DNA from: DALYJJ01 sp033763935
GTDB taxonomy: Bacteria; Acidobacteriota; Terriglobia; Bryobacterales; Bryobacteraceae
Reading direction: 5' to 3'
Length of the DNA: 64,000 nt
Assembly: GCA_033763935.1 (NCBI GenBank)
Contig: JANRJO010000094.1
Span: forward strand, 22,601-86,600
Shown here: piece by piece, positions 1 to 8,714 of the stretch
Numbering within the stretch: the first letter of the stretch is position 1
Layout of the letters: each line of letters begins with the position of its first letter
The notes under the pieces: model-generated
What the model was told of the DNA's origin: nothing
The model's database searches: none
Seen by the model: the letters and a program-made list of their open reading frames with translations, nothing else
Made by a program: the position numbers and the translations under genes

Positions 1-668
1 AAGCAGTCCTGGCCGCCGCGGTTGCTGCCTTGGAGGTTGCCGCTGACACTGGGGAGTTCCTGGGAGACCGTCTGGCCGCCGACGTACATCACGCCATCGG
101 GCCCGACCGCCATGGCGCGCACGGTCTCGGCGGCGGTGCCGCCATAGTACGAAGTGAAGAACAGCGAGGCAGCGCCGGACTGGTTGGTGTCGAAGACGGC
201 CACCCAGGCATCGAACGATCCGCCGCTGCCGGTCTGGAAGGTATTGCCGGCGCGGGGAAAGTCGGAGGAATCCGTGTTGCCGGCGAGGTAGATCCGGCCT
301 TGGCCATCGAGTTCCATCGCGACGACATCCTCGTTCCCGGTTCCGCCGAGCCAGGTCCAGAACAACAGGGTGGCGCCGCCGTCGCCGTTCAACCGGTACT
401 GCGCAAGGAAGACGTCGGCGCCGCCGTTGTTCTTGTTCTGGTAGGGGTCGTTGGGGCCGAAGAAGTCGAAGACTGAGGTGGTCGACCCGGCGACCCAAAT
501 GGTTCCGTCGGGGGCCACCCGGACAACGCGCGCCGCATCGGCGTTATTGCCGGGCAGGTAGCGCATCCAGGAAACCTTCAGCGGGTTGGGAGAAACGGGG
601 CCCTGCCCGGAGGCGAGGGAGGCCGCGGCGAACAAAGAGATCGCCAATAGGAACGACTTCGTAAACAA
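1..668 (-). CDS. Secreted SBBP beta-propeller repeat protein (5' part, runs off left edge)
   Basis: An open frame runs from the window edge to a TTG at 668 with a GGAAGG ribosome site just upstream. It begins with a hydrophobic signal peptide (FLLAISLFAAASLASGQG). Several repeats follow with the pattern 'G-[ND]-x-x-D-x-...-A-x-D-x-x-G-x-[IMV]-Y-[VL]-[AG]-G', for example GRIYLAGNTDSSDFP and GVMYVGGQTVS, which is the signature of SBBP-type beta-propeller proteins. Proteins of this family are exported and usually very long. No enzymatic residue can be assigned. Only about 222 N-terminal codons lie in the window. A TACAAT hexamer about 40 bases upstream of the start could be its -10 box, but no good -35 is visible. 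The start is chosen from the signal peptide because no ATG is available. Confidence 0.8.
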   Translation of the reverse strand, partial: MFTKSFLLAISLFAAASLASGQGPVSPNPLKVSWMRYLPGNNADAARVVRVAPDGTIWVAGSTTSVFDFFGPNDPYQNKNNGGADVFLAQYRLNGDGGATLLFWTWLGGTGNEDVVAMELDGQGRIYLAGNTDSSDFPRAGNTFQTGSGGSFDAWVAVFDTNQSGAASLFFTSYYGGTAAETVRAMAVGPDGVMYVGGQTVSQELPSVSGNLQGSNRGGQDC

Positions 669-741
669 ACTGGTATACCTTCCGCGAGAGCTTGAACTAT
701 CTATTGTAGACTTGCCAAGCCGGTGAAATGGGTACAGCCGA

Positions 742-2271
742 CTACGGAGCGGGAAGGGTGAAGTGGAACGTGGAGCCCTGGCCTCGTTTGGACTCGACCC
801 AGATGCGACCGCCGTAGCGCTTCACCACCTTCTCGCAGATGGCGAGACCGATGCCGGCGCCCGGGGTGTCGCGGCCATGGAGTCGTTTGAACATGCCGAA
901 GATGAGGCGGGCGTATTGCGGGTCGACGCCGATGCCGTTATCCCGAACGGAGAATTCCCAGTACGGGCCGCGTCGCTGGGCGGAGACGTGAATGCAGGGC
1001 GGCTGGTCCGGGGAATGGTACTTGATGGCGTTGCCGACGAGATTCTGGAACAGTTGCACGAGGTGGATTTCGCGGCAGGGCACCTTGGGCAGCGCTTCGC
1101 GGGTGACCCGGGCGCTATTCTCCTCAATGGCCTGCCGAAGGTTGTCGAGGGCCGTGTTCAAGGCGGCGGTTGAATCGACCAACTGAGGCTCCTCGACGAG
1201 GTCGCGCCCTACGTCCAGGTATTCGCGCAGCCCTTCGAGGAGCTGTTGCATGCGGCGTGCGCCGTCCACGATGTACTTGAGCCACTGCGACGCTTCCGCT
1301 TCGAGTTGGGGCGCGACGCGGCGCTCGACCAGCTGCGTGTAGGTGGAGACCATTCGCAGCGGCTCCTGCAGATCGTGGCTGACGGCGAAGGCGAACTGCT
1401 GCAGTTCGGAGTTGGCGCGGGAGACCTCCTCGGCGCGGCGCTCGGCTTCCTGGCGAGCCTCCTTCTCGCGGCGCAGCAGTTCCAGCCGCTCTTCCTCGGC
1501 CCGCCGGGCGTCGGTGCAATCCCGCAGGACCTTGACGAAGCCCGTGAGCTTGCCGGCCGGGCTGCGAATCGGCGTCAGCGCGCCGGAGGCCCAGAACAGC
1601 GAGCTGTCCTTGCGCCGATGCCACCGCTCGTCGAGCGCGGTGCCGGTTGCCAGGGCGTTGCTGCGTTCGGCTTCGGGAACGCCCGCCTGGATGTCCTCCT
1701 CGGCGAAGATGATGGAGGCCGGCGACCCGACGATCTCCGCTTCCGCATAGCCGAAGAGCCGTTCGGCGCCGGAATTCCAGGTTGTGAGAAGGCCGCCGGC
1801 ATCCATGGAGACGATGGCGAAGTCGCGAATCGCCTCAAGCAAGGCGCTGTAGCGAAGCTCCGACTCTTCCAGGCGCGATTCCACCCAGCGTTCGGAGAGC
1901 GCGCGTTCGACGGCTAAGGGCAGCCGGTCGAGGCGCTGTTTCAGAACGTAGTCGGTAGCGCCTCGCTTGAGGCTTTCAACCGCGAGTTCTTCACCGAGCA
2001 TCCCGGACACAAGGATGAACGGAGTGTTCGGCGAGAGACGTCGCGCCATGTCGAGGGCGTCGATACCGTCGAAGTCGGGCAGGTTGAAGTCCGCCAGGAT
2101 CAGGTCATAACGCTTGTCGCGGAGCGCCTGCATGTAGTCGGCGCGGGTCAGCACCCGGCGCACACGCAGGGGCAGGCCGGCGCGCTCCAGGCGGGCGAGC
2201 GTGAGCTCGGCGTCGAGGTCGCTGTCCTCGAGCAGCAGCGTCTCAATTTCCTGTTTTGCGTACGCTTTCAT
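742..2271 (-). CDS. REC-PAS-HisKA-HATPase sensor histidine kinase
   Basis: About 509 residues. An N-terminal receiver domain has its phospho-acceptor Asp at about 61 in LILADFNLP. A PAS domain follows (about 135-255, with WNSGAERLFGYAEAE), then a short coiled coil, a dimerisation helix carrying the phospho-acceptor His in AVSHDLQEP, and an HATPase domain with N box (FQNLVGNAIKYHS), G1 box (DNGIGVD) and G2 box (GAGIGLAI). It is predicted cytoplasmic, with no membrane segment. It is the last gene of the phytochrome operon and overlaps the preceding response regulator by about 29 bases, so translational coupling is likely. A TTG start 12 bases further upstream is also possible. A kinase headed by its own receiver suggests it receives phosphate from the upstream kinase and passes on a second signal; that is inference. 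The final output is not visible here. Confidence 0.9.
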   Translation of the reverse strand: MKAYAKQEIETLLLEDSDLDAELTLARLERAGLPLRVRRVLTRADYMQALRDKRYDLILADFNLPDFDGIDALDMARRLSPNTPFILVSGMLGEELAVESLKRGATDYVLKQRLDRLPLAVERALSERWVESRLEESELRYSALLEAIRDFAIVSMDAGGLLTTWNSGAERLFGYAEAEIVGSPASIIFAEEDIQAGVPEAERSNALATGTALDERWHRRKDSSLFWASGALTPIRSPAGKLTGFVKVLRDCTDARRAEEERLELLRREKEARQEAERRAEEVSRANSELQQFAFAVSHDLQEPLRMVSTYTQLVERRVAPQLEAEASQWLKYIVDGARRMQQLLEGLREYLDVGRDLVEEPQLVDSTAALNTALDNLRQAIEENSARVTREALPKVPCREIHLVQLFQNLVGNAIKYHSPDQPPCIHVSAQRRGPYWEFSVRDNGIGVDPQYARLIFGMFKRLHGRDTPGAGIGLAICEKVVKRYGGRIWVESKRGQGSTFHFTLPAP

Positions 2272-2749
2272 CGTAGGACTCAATGAAGCTCATTTCTTTT
2301 CCACGGACCAGACGCATGCTGCCGGGCGGCGGCTCGTTCAGGACGGCCCAAAATCCGCCCACCTCCTGGACGGCGGCGAGGAAGTCCTCAAACGCGACCG
2401 GCTTGACCACGTATGCGTTGACGCCGAGCTGGTAGCTGCGCAGCAGGTCGCGCTCTTCGCGCGACGAGGTGAGCATCACCACCGGCATGTTGCGGAGAGC
2501 TTCATCGGTGCGGATGGTCTCGAGCACCTGCAGTCCATCGAGTCGCGGGAGCTTGAGGTCGAGAAGGACAAAGCAGGGGTTCCCGGGCTGGCGGTCGGCG
2601 AACGTCCCTTTCCGCTGCAGGTAGTCGAGCGCTTCGACGCCGTCTCGAACGACGATCACCTCATTTGCAAGGCGGCTGCGTTCGAACGCGACGAGCGTCA
2701 GTTCGAGATCGTGCGGGTTGTCTTCAACCAGCAGGATAGGCTTCAGCAA
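2243..2749 (-). CDS. Rcp1-like single-domain response regulator
   Basis: This 168-residue protein is a lone receiver domain with acidic pocket (LVEDNPHD), phospho-acceptor Asp64 (VLLDLKLP), the Thr of VVMLTSS and the Lys of YVVKPV. The long insertion before the phospho-acceptor and the C-terminal FEDFLAAVQEVGGFW segment are typical of Rcp1-type regulators, the usual partners of cyanobacterial and bacterial phytochromes. It starts 3 bases after the stop of the bacteriophytochrome gene and overlaps the next kinase gene, so the three are almost certainly co-transcribed. It has no DNA-binding or enzymatic output domain, so it probably acts by protein contact or phosphotransfer. The C-terminal 20 or so residues are polar and outside the receiver fold. 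Confidence 0.92.
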   Translation of the reverse strand: MLKPILLVEDNPHDLELTLVAFERSRLANEVIVVRDGVEALDYLQRKGTFADRQPGNPCFVLLDLKLPRLDGLQVLETIRTDEALRNMPVVMLTSSREERDLLRSYQLGVNAYVVKPVAFEDFLAAVQEVGGFWAVLNEPPPGSMRLVRGKEMSFIESYDESVRKTGN

Positions 2750-2752
2750 TCG

Positions 2753-4924
2753 TTAAACCTCCTCCGGGCGGGGCAAGGTGAAGTAGAAGGTGGCGCCGGC
2801 GTCGACCTGCCCTTCGGCCCAGGTGCGGCCTCCGTGGCGGCTGACGATCCGGCGTACATTGGCAAGGCCGATTCCTGTGCCCTCGAAGTCCTCCAACCGA
2901 TGCAGGCGTTGAAAGACGCCGAAGAGCTTGTCGGCATACTTCATGTCGAAGCCGACTCCGTTGTCGCGAACGGAATAGAGAGTTTCGTTGCCCTCCACCT
3001 GGCCGTTGACATCGATGCAGGCGATGCTTCGAGAGCGCGTGTACTTGAGGGCGTTCGAAAGCAGGTTGCGGACCACCAGGCGCATCAGCTCGCGGTCTGC
3101 GTGCGCGGTCGGCAGCTCGCCGAGCTGCCAGCGGACATCGCGAGAGCCCGTCTCATATCGCAACTCTTCGATCACCTCCGCGAACAGCACTCGCATATCG
3201 GTGTCCATCGGGTGGAGCGAGGCGCGGCCGATGCGGGAGAAGTTGAGCAGGTTGTCGACGAGCGTTCCCGCGTAGGTGGCGGATTGGATGATGACATCCA
3301 GGTAGCGGCGGCCGCGGTCTGTGAGCTGGTGGCTTTCGTCTTCTCTCAGCAACTGGCCGTACCCGACGATGTGGCGGAATGGGGCGCGAAGGTCGTGGGA
3401 AACGGAGTAGGAGAAGGACTCGAGTTCCTGGTTGGTGCGCTGGAGTTGTTCGCTCAGCTGGGCGGTCTCCTCGGCGCGCCGGAGTACCACGCCGACGATC
3501 GCGTTTCGGAGTTCTGCGGCCGCTTGAATCTCCGCCGGCCGCCAGGGCTTGGAACACCCCCGCACCAACTCCCGCCAGGCTTCGAAGGAGCGGCGGGGAT
3601 GGAGCCGGTCGGGAGCGCCGTCCTTTTCGGGAGCGCCGCCCCATTCAATCGTGGTCACGAACTCGGGCCGGAACCAGAGGATGACGCTGTTGTGGAGCTT
3701 GGAAACGGTGATGGCGAGTAAGCCGCTGGCCGCTTCCTGGTACGCCGCGGCTTCCGGCCACAGTTGCTGCAATCCCTCGGTCCAGAAGACTTCGTGGCGC
3801 GTCTGCATCACCCGCTGCGCGAGCGCGCGAACGTCGGGCTCCGGGGGAGTCCGGCCCACCAGCGCCACCTCGTCGCTGACGATGATGGCCGCTCCTTCGG
3901 CGTCGGCGAAAGCGAGCAACTCGCCGGGGTCCTTACGGAGGCCGTCAGTGAAGTTTTCCTCCTCCGCCATCAGTGCCAGGAGGCGCGTTTGCCGCGATGC
4001 GCAGAGCAGGCGATGCCGTGCCTGCTCCGCTTCCTCCAGCGCGGCGGACTGAAGCGCGAAGACGCGCGCGATCAAGTCGCAGGCGGCGCGCTGGCGGTAG
4101 GGCGCGCCCTTCGGCTCGGCGTGGTGGCAGGAGATGAGGCCCCATAGTTGTCCCTGCTGAATGACGGAGAACGACATCGATGCCGCCGTGCCCATGTTGC
4201 GCATGTACTCGACGTGGATCGGCGAGACGCTGCGAAGGTTCGCGTAGGTGAGGTCGAGGGGCTCGGCGGGGTGCGGTGTGAGGGGGACCGGTTTGTACGT
4301 GGCGTCGGGAATCATGCGCAGGCGATTCAGGCGATAGAGTTCCCGCGCCTGGGCGGGGATGTCGGAGGCAGGGAAGCGGAAGCCAAGGTAAGAGGGCAGC
4401 CTGCCATTTCCGTCGCTCGCGATGACCGTCCCGTTCCAGTTCTTGTCGAAGCGGTAAACCAGAACGCGATCGAAGTCGATGACCCGCCGCACCTCGCGGG
4501 CTGCAAGCGCGGCGAGCTCTTCGATGGTCCCTCCGAGCTCGAGATGAGCGACGAAGCCGCGGACGAGGGCATCGAACTCCTGGGCCGGCTGATCTTCGTT
4601 CGGCTCAGCGGGTTCGTATTCGATGATGATGTGGCCGGCGTGCGCATGCCCGACCACATCGAACCGGCCGGTGGGCAACTCCCACACGCACAGGTGAGCG
4701 GGTGGCAAGCCGACCCGGCTGAGGAGCGGAGCGGCGTCCCGAAGAGCGCGTTCGGGCGGAAGGCCGAGAAGCGCTTCCGCGTTTGCGCTTGCGCGCACGA
4801 GCTGCCGCGTGTGCGCATCGAGAACAAGTAGTGCGCCATGCGGTTGAATCGCGTCAGGGATGTGTATCGGCTCGCGGTCGCACGCCGTGAGGTCGACCGC
4901 GGCCCTGGCGTTTTCTGTTTGCAC
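2753..4924 (-). CDS. bphP: Bacteriophytochrome histidine kinase (PAS-GAF-PHY-HisKA-HATPase)
   Basis: A 723-residue red/far-red photoreceptor. Cys15, upstream of the IHIPDAIQPHG motif, is in the position that binds biliverdin in bacteriophytochromes. The PAS domain is about 18-125. The GAF domain (about 135-300) contains the DIP motif at 188-190, the SPIHVEYMRNMG segment with its conserved His, and SCHH at 265-268. The PHY domain (about 320-480) keeps both tongue motifs, WGG at 428-430 and PRRSF at 443-447. The kinase part has phospho-acceptor His510 (YSVSHDLRAP) and a complete HATPase domain. All key photosensory residues are present, so it should form a functional photoreceptor. It is the first gene of a three-gene operon with an Rcp1-like regulator and a second kinase. 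No heme oxygenase gene for chromophore supply lies in the window. Confidence 0.96.
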   Translation of the reverse strand: MQTENARAAVDLTACDREPIHIPDAIQPHGALLVLDAHTRQLVRASANAEALLGLPPERALRDAAPLLSRVGLPPAHLCVWELPTGRFDVVGHAHAGHIIIEYEPAEPNEDQPAQEFDALVRGFVAHLELGGTIEELAALAAREVRRVIDFDRVLVYRFDKNWNGTVIASDGNGRLPSYLGFRFPASDIPAQARELYRLNRLRMIPDATYKPVPLTPHPAEPLDLTYANLRSVSPIHVEYMRNMGTAASMSFSVIQQGQLWGLISCHHAEPKGAPYRQRAACDLIARVFALQSAALEEAEQARHRLLCASRQTRLLALMAEEENFTDGLRKDPGELLAFADAEGAAIIVSDEVALVGRTPPEPDVRALAQRVMQTRHEVFWTEGLQQLWPEAAAYQEAASGLLAITVSKLHNSVILWFRPEFVTTIEWGGAPEKDGAPDRLHPRRSFEAWRELVRGCSKPWRPAEIQAAAELRNAIVGVVLRRAEETAQLSEQLQRTNQELESFSYSVSHDLRAPFRHIVGYGQLLREDESHQLTDRGRRYLDVIIQSATYAGTLVDNLLNFSRIGRASLHPMDTDMRVLFAEVIEELRYETGSRDVRWQLGELPTAHADRELMRLVVRNLLSNALKYTRSRSIACIDVNGQVEGNETLYSVRDNGVGFDMKYADKLFGVFQRLHRLEDFEGTGIGLANVRRIVSRHGGRTWAEGQVDAGATFYFTLPRPEEV

Positions 4925-4955
4925 GAAGCCGCGGCCTCAACTCTTGGACGCTTCG

Positions 4956-6275
4956 TCAGGTCGTGGTGTGTCGCGTTTTCGTTTTGGTGTATGCGAGGTC
5001 GAGCACTTCGATGACGTGCAGTACACGCTGGCCCCGGCCGTGGCGTCTCACGCCGGCTTCCAGTTGCAGCATGCACCCGGGGTTGGCCGTGACGATCCAT
5101 TCGGCTTCCGTGGCGTTCACATGCATCATCTTCTTACCGAGGATCTGCATCGCCATCTCGTTCTGGACGACGTTGTAGATGCCGGCGCTGCCGCAGCAGA
5201 GATCGGAGAGGGCCATCTCGCGGAGTTTAAGTCCGGGAACGGCGGAAAGGAGCTTGCGGGGAGCGGATCGGATGCGCTGACCGTGCGCGAGGTGGCAGGA
5301 GTCCTGATAGGTTACGGTTGCCGGCGTTTCGGCCAGGTCGGGATTGAGTTCGACGGACGCAAGAAATTCGCTGATGTCGCGCATTTTGGCGACGAAGGCG
5401 CGGGCCTTGCAGGCGTAGGCGGGGTCGTGCTCCAGCAGTTCGTGATACTCCTTGAGCGTCGAGCCACAGCCTGCCGTGTTCGTAATGATGGCGTCGAACC
5501 CGGCCGGGTCGACGGCATCGATGTTGCGCCGCGCAAGAGTGCAAGCCTCTTCGCGCAGGCCCGCGTGGACGTGGAGCGCGCCGCAGCAGCCCTGCTCGCC
5601 GGGGATGACCACTTCGCAGCCGTTCTTGCGGAGGACGCGGACGGTGGCTTCGTTGAGGCGGGCGAAGAAGACGTTCGCGATGCAGCCGGCGAGGAACGCC
5701 ACGCGATAGCGGCGAGGGCCCTCGGCGGGGAACGTCTTGCCGATTTCCGAGAAGAAGAACGGCGGTTGGGGCGAGGGGGCCAGCGCTTCGGCAGCGCCTA
5801 GTTTGCCCATCAGCTTCAGCAAACCGGAGCCCTGCACCGCGCCGCGAAGGCCGGTGCGTTCGTAGACGGAAAGCAGGGCGCCGGCAATCTTGAGGTTGGT
5901 CCGCGAAGGCAACAGGTGGCGGAAGACCAGGCCGCGGAGGAAGCGGGCGAGGAACGGGCGCTCCGCCTGGCGCTCGATCCCGGCGCGCGCGGCTTCCACC
6001 ATGCGGCCGTAGGGAACCCCCGAGGGACAGGCGGATTCGCAACCACGGCAGGCCAGGCAGAGTTCGATGTGCTCAATATAGGATTCGGAGATGGGCATCG
6101 CCCCTTCGGCGACTTTCACCATCTGGTACACGCGGCCTCGGGGCGAGTCCATTTCAAGGCCGAGTTCGCGATACGTGGGGCAGGCGTTGAGGCAGAGTCC
6201 ACAATGAACACACTTGTCGAGGTCGACCTGCGCGGGGCCGTAGCCGTGCAGCACGGGGAGTTCAGAGGCGGCCAT
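4956..6275 (-). CDS. glcF: Glycolate oxidase iron-sulfur subunit (GlcF-like)
   Basis: A 439-residue protein with two N-terminal [4Fe-4S] ferredoxin motifs (CVHCGLCLNACP near 22-33, CLACRGCESACP about 50 residues later). Two cysteine-rich CCG domains follow, including GCCGALHVHAG and CCGSAGIYN, which is the layout of GlcF and related heterodisulfide-reductase-like subunits. GlcF passes electrons from glycolate, oxidised by the flavin subunits, to the respiratory chain at the membrane. The gene overlaps the 3' end of the upstream glcE-like gene by 14 bases, indicating coupling. The third subunit, GlcD, is not adjacent on either side, so it is either elsewhere or this pair serves a related 2-hydroxyacid dehydrogenase. 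Confidence 0.93.
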   Translation of the reverse strand: MAASELPVLHGYGPAQVDLDKCVHCGLCLNACPTYRELGLEMDSPRGRVYQMVKVAEGAMPISESYIEHIELCLACRGCESACPSGVPYGRMVEAARAGIERQAERPFLARFLRGLVFRHLLPSRTNLKIAGALLSVYERTGLRGAVQGSGLLKLMGKLGAAEALAPSPQPPFFFSEIGKTFPAEGPRRYRVAFLAGCIANVFFARLNEATVRVLRKNGCEVVIPGEQGCCGALHVHAGLREEACTLARRNIDAVDPAGFDAIITNTAGCGSTLKEYHELLEHDPAYACKARAFVAKMRDISEFLASVELNPDLAETPATVTYQDSCHLAHGQRIRSAPRKLLSAVPGLKLREMALSDLCCGSAGIYNVVQNEMAMQILGKKMMHVNATEAEWIVTANPGCMLQLEAGVRRHGRGQRVLHVIEVLDLAYTKTKTRHTTT

Positions 6276-7365
6276 AGAGCCTTCCCGGATTGAGCAATTC
6301 CTGGGGATCGAACATCGCTTTTACGCGGCGCATGGTCTCGAAATCATCGCCCGGGCCGGGCCAGCGGTCGCCGTCGAACTGCTCCGCGAACTCCACGATG
6401 CGCGGCCATGGCTGGCTCTTCATCCAGTCGGAAGCCAATGCGCTCTGGGGGAAGTATCCGTACGTCACACCCGAACCGGCGCGGGAAACCGCGGGACCGT
6501 TGAAGGACTCCATGACCGCCCGGACTTCGCGAAGCTTGGTGGAGGCGCGGACGACGGCGCCCGCGGCGTGCTCGGCCAGGTAGATCGGGGTGAACTCCTG
6601 CACCGCTGTCCAACTGTCGATCCCCACGGCCTCGAAATCGTTCAACTCGCGCGCGTAGCGCTTCATAACGGCAGCATTGCCCCCGGCGCGGAGGAGCAAG
6701 GTCCAGCCATCGAAGCGCAGGCGCGCGGCAGCGGCGGGGTTCAGGACGTCGATCGCCGAGGGCTGCAGCACGCCTTCCAGGATTCGGTCGAGCCAGGCGA
6801 ACACCGGTTCGGCGGTATGCGCGCGGAAAACGAACGTCCGCTCTTCCTCCGGCTGCGGCGTGAGCTTGAAGTTGACGACGGCGATACCGGCAAGCGTACC
6901 CATGGAGCCGATCATCATCTTGGCCATGTCGAGGCCGGCGACGTTCTTCACCACCATGCCGCCCGATTGGATCAAGCGGCCGTCGAGGGTGGCGAAGTGC
7001 ATGCCGATGACGGCGTCCCGCACGGACCCATAGAGGCGGCGGCGCGGGCCGCTCGCGCTGGCGGCAACCACTCCGCCAACGGTGGCCTCGCCCGCGAACG
7101 GCGGGTCAAGGGGAATCATCTGCCGGTTCTTCGCGAGGAGATTCGTCAACTCGCACCACTTCACGCCGGCTTCGACGCTGATGGTGAGGTCAGCCGGTTC
7201 GTACTGCACGATCCGCGTCAGCCGCCGGGTCGAGATCTCGATGTCCACTTCGCGGCAGGGGCCTCCCATCAGGCGCTTGGTGAAGGCGCCACCAAGGTGG
7301 ATTCGCTGTCCGCAGGCAAGGGCCTCCGCCAACTCCGCAGGTGTAGCTGGTTCGAGCCGCTTCAT
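6262..7365 (-). CDS. glcE: Glycolate oxidase FAD-binding subunit (GlcE-like)
   Basis: About 367 residues of the FAD-binding PCMH/VAO type. The N-terminal half binds flavin (ISVEAGVKWCELTNLLAKN, then PLDPPFAGEATVGGVVAAS and a VVKNVAGLDMAKMMIGSMGTLA segment). The C-terminal end, FDPQELLNPGRLYGRL, is the normal end of this family. The ATG at 7365 is preceded by GGAGA at good spacing and gives a conventional N terminus, so I prefer it to the upstream start at 7395. GlcE works with GlcD and GlcF to oxidise glycolate to glyoxylate. It is the first gene of the glcEF pair. It is divergent from the MFS gene, with only about 44 bases between the two starts. Confidence 0.9.
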   Translation of the reverse strand: MKRLEPATPAELAEALACGQRIHLGGAFTKRLMGGPCREVDIEISTRRLTRIVQYEPADLTISVEAGVKWCELTNLLAKNRQMIPLDPPFAGEATVGGVVAASASGPRRRLYGSVRDAVIGMHFATLDGRLIQSGGMVVKNVAGLDMAKMMIGSMGTLAGIAVVNFKLTPQPEEERTFVFRAHTAEPVFAWLDRILEGVLQPSAIDVLNPAAAARLRFDGWTLLLRAGGNAAVMKRYARELNDFEAVGIDSWTAVQEFTPIYLAEHAAGAVVRASTKLREVRAVMESFNGPAVSRAGSGVTYGYFPQSALASDWMKSQPWPRIVEFAEQFDGDRWPGPGDDFETMRRVKAMFDPQELLNPGRLYGRL

Positions 7366-7409
7366 GACGCATCTCCATTCTATCGGTCTCGCCACGATAC
7401 CCTGGGAGC

Positions 7410-8714
7410 TTGGGGAACTTCTCCCAACTTCTTCGCACCAACCGCAACTACCGCAATCTCTGGCTGGGTCAGGTGGTCAGCGAGGTGGGCGACCACTTTA
7501 ACACGGTCGCTGTGCTGAGCCTGTCACTCAAGATGACGGGGTCGGGCGGTGTTGTCGGCGGTGTCATCATCGCGCGGGTGCTGACACTCGGGTTGGCGGG
7601 AATGGTGGCGGGCGTGGTGCTCGACCGCTTTGACCGCCGCTGGGTCATGATCTGGAGCGACCTGTTCCGCGCGGCGGTGGCCATCTCCTACATCGCGCTC
7701 CTGTACTGGCCCAACGTGACGCTGCTCTACGTGCTGAGTGGCGCGCTGTTTCTCGGGTCGCCGTTCTTCACCAGCGGGCGCTCGGCGATCTTGCCGCGCA
7801 TCACCAGCCCGGGCGAGTTGCATACCGCGAACGCGCTGACGCAGACGACGGCGTGGCTCACGCTCTCGATTGGAGCCGGCATCGGAGGCGTGAGCACCGT
7901 GAAGCTGGGGTACGAGTGGGCCTTCGTGGTGAACTCGCTCTCATTTCTCTTCAGCGCCCTGGCCTTGGCAGCGTTGAAGAGCGACACAGGAGACTTCAAG
8001 CCGGCAGGCATCGGGTCCGGTACGGCGAACCGGACCGCGTTTACGCGCGATTGGGGGGAAGGGATCCGGTACATGCGCGGGACGCCGCTGGTTGCGGGTA
8101 TTGCGCTTGGCTACGTCGGTTGGGCGAGCGGCGGCGGCGCCGCACAGATGCTGTTTACGCTCTTTGCCGAGCGCGTGTTTCACACGGGCGCCGCGGGGTT
8201 GGGTTTTCTGTGGGGGATGGCCGGCGTGGGCCTGGTGCTCGGCGGAATGCTCGGCCACCGGCTTCTTCCGCGACTCAGTTACGTGCAGTACAAGCGCGTG
8301 GTGACGGGCGCGCATTTTCTGCACGGCTCGTTTTACGTGCTGTTCGCCGTCATGCCGACCATCGCGCTATCGGCGCTGTTCATCCTGCTCTCGCGGGTGG
8401 CGATGGGCACGAACAACGTGCTGAACCGGACGATGCTGTTGACGCATGTGCCCGATGGATTGCGGGGCCGCGTGTTTACGGCGGTGGAGACCTTGACCAA
8501 CGTGACGATGATGATTTCGCTCGCCGCCGCGGGCGCGGCGAGCGCTATCTATGACGATCGCACCATCGGGTTGATCGCCGGTCTTCTCAGCACCTCCACC
8601 GCTCTGTTTTGGGGGCTTGCCAACCTGGCCGGCAAGCTGCCGGAGCCGCCGCTGGAGGCGGCTAACCCGCCAGATCCAGCCGAAGACGTTCGGGAAACGC
8701 GCGCTGCTGGATGA
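7410..8714 (+). CDS. MFS transporter (MFS_3 / EntS-like exporter)
   Basis: A 434-residue integral membrane protein of the major facilitator superfamily. It opens with FSQLLRTNRNYRNLWLGQVVSEVGDHFNTVAV, cited here as positions 3-34, the conserved first helix of the MFS_3 group that includes the enterobactin exporter. The loop between helices 2 and 3 carries DRFDRRWVMIWSDL. About 12 hydrophobic helices can be traced. The only start that keeps helix 1 is the TTG at 7410; a GGGAG lies very close to it, and no ATG is available. Its 3' end overlaps the convergent glycosyltransferase-thioesterase gene by about 53 bases. Members usually export small molecules such as siderophores or drugs. An export role for the neighbouring pathway is possible but unproven. 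Confidence 0.88.
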   Translation: MGNFSQLLRTNRNYRNLWLGQVVSEVGDHFNTVAVLSLSLKMTGSGGVVGGVIIARVLTLGLAGMVAGVVLDRFDRRWVMIWSDLFRAAVAISYIALLYWPNVTLLYVLSGALFLGSPFFTSGRSAILPRITSPGELHTANALTQTTAWLTLSIGAGIGGVSTVKLGYEWAFVVNSLSFLFSALALAALKSDTGDFKPAGIGSGTANRTAFTRDWGEGIRYMRGTPLVAGIALGYVGWASGGGAAQMLFTLFAERVFHTGAAGLGFLWGMAGVGLVLGGMLGHRLLPRLSYVQYKRVVTGAHFLHGSFYVLFAVMPTIALSALFILLSRVAMGTNNVLNRTMLLTHVPDGLRGRVFTAVETLTNVTMMISLAAAGAASAIYDDRTIGLIAGLLSTSTALFWGLANLAGKLPEPPLEAANPPDPAEDVRETRAAG

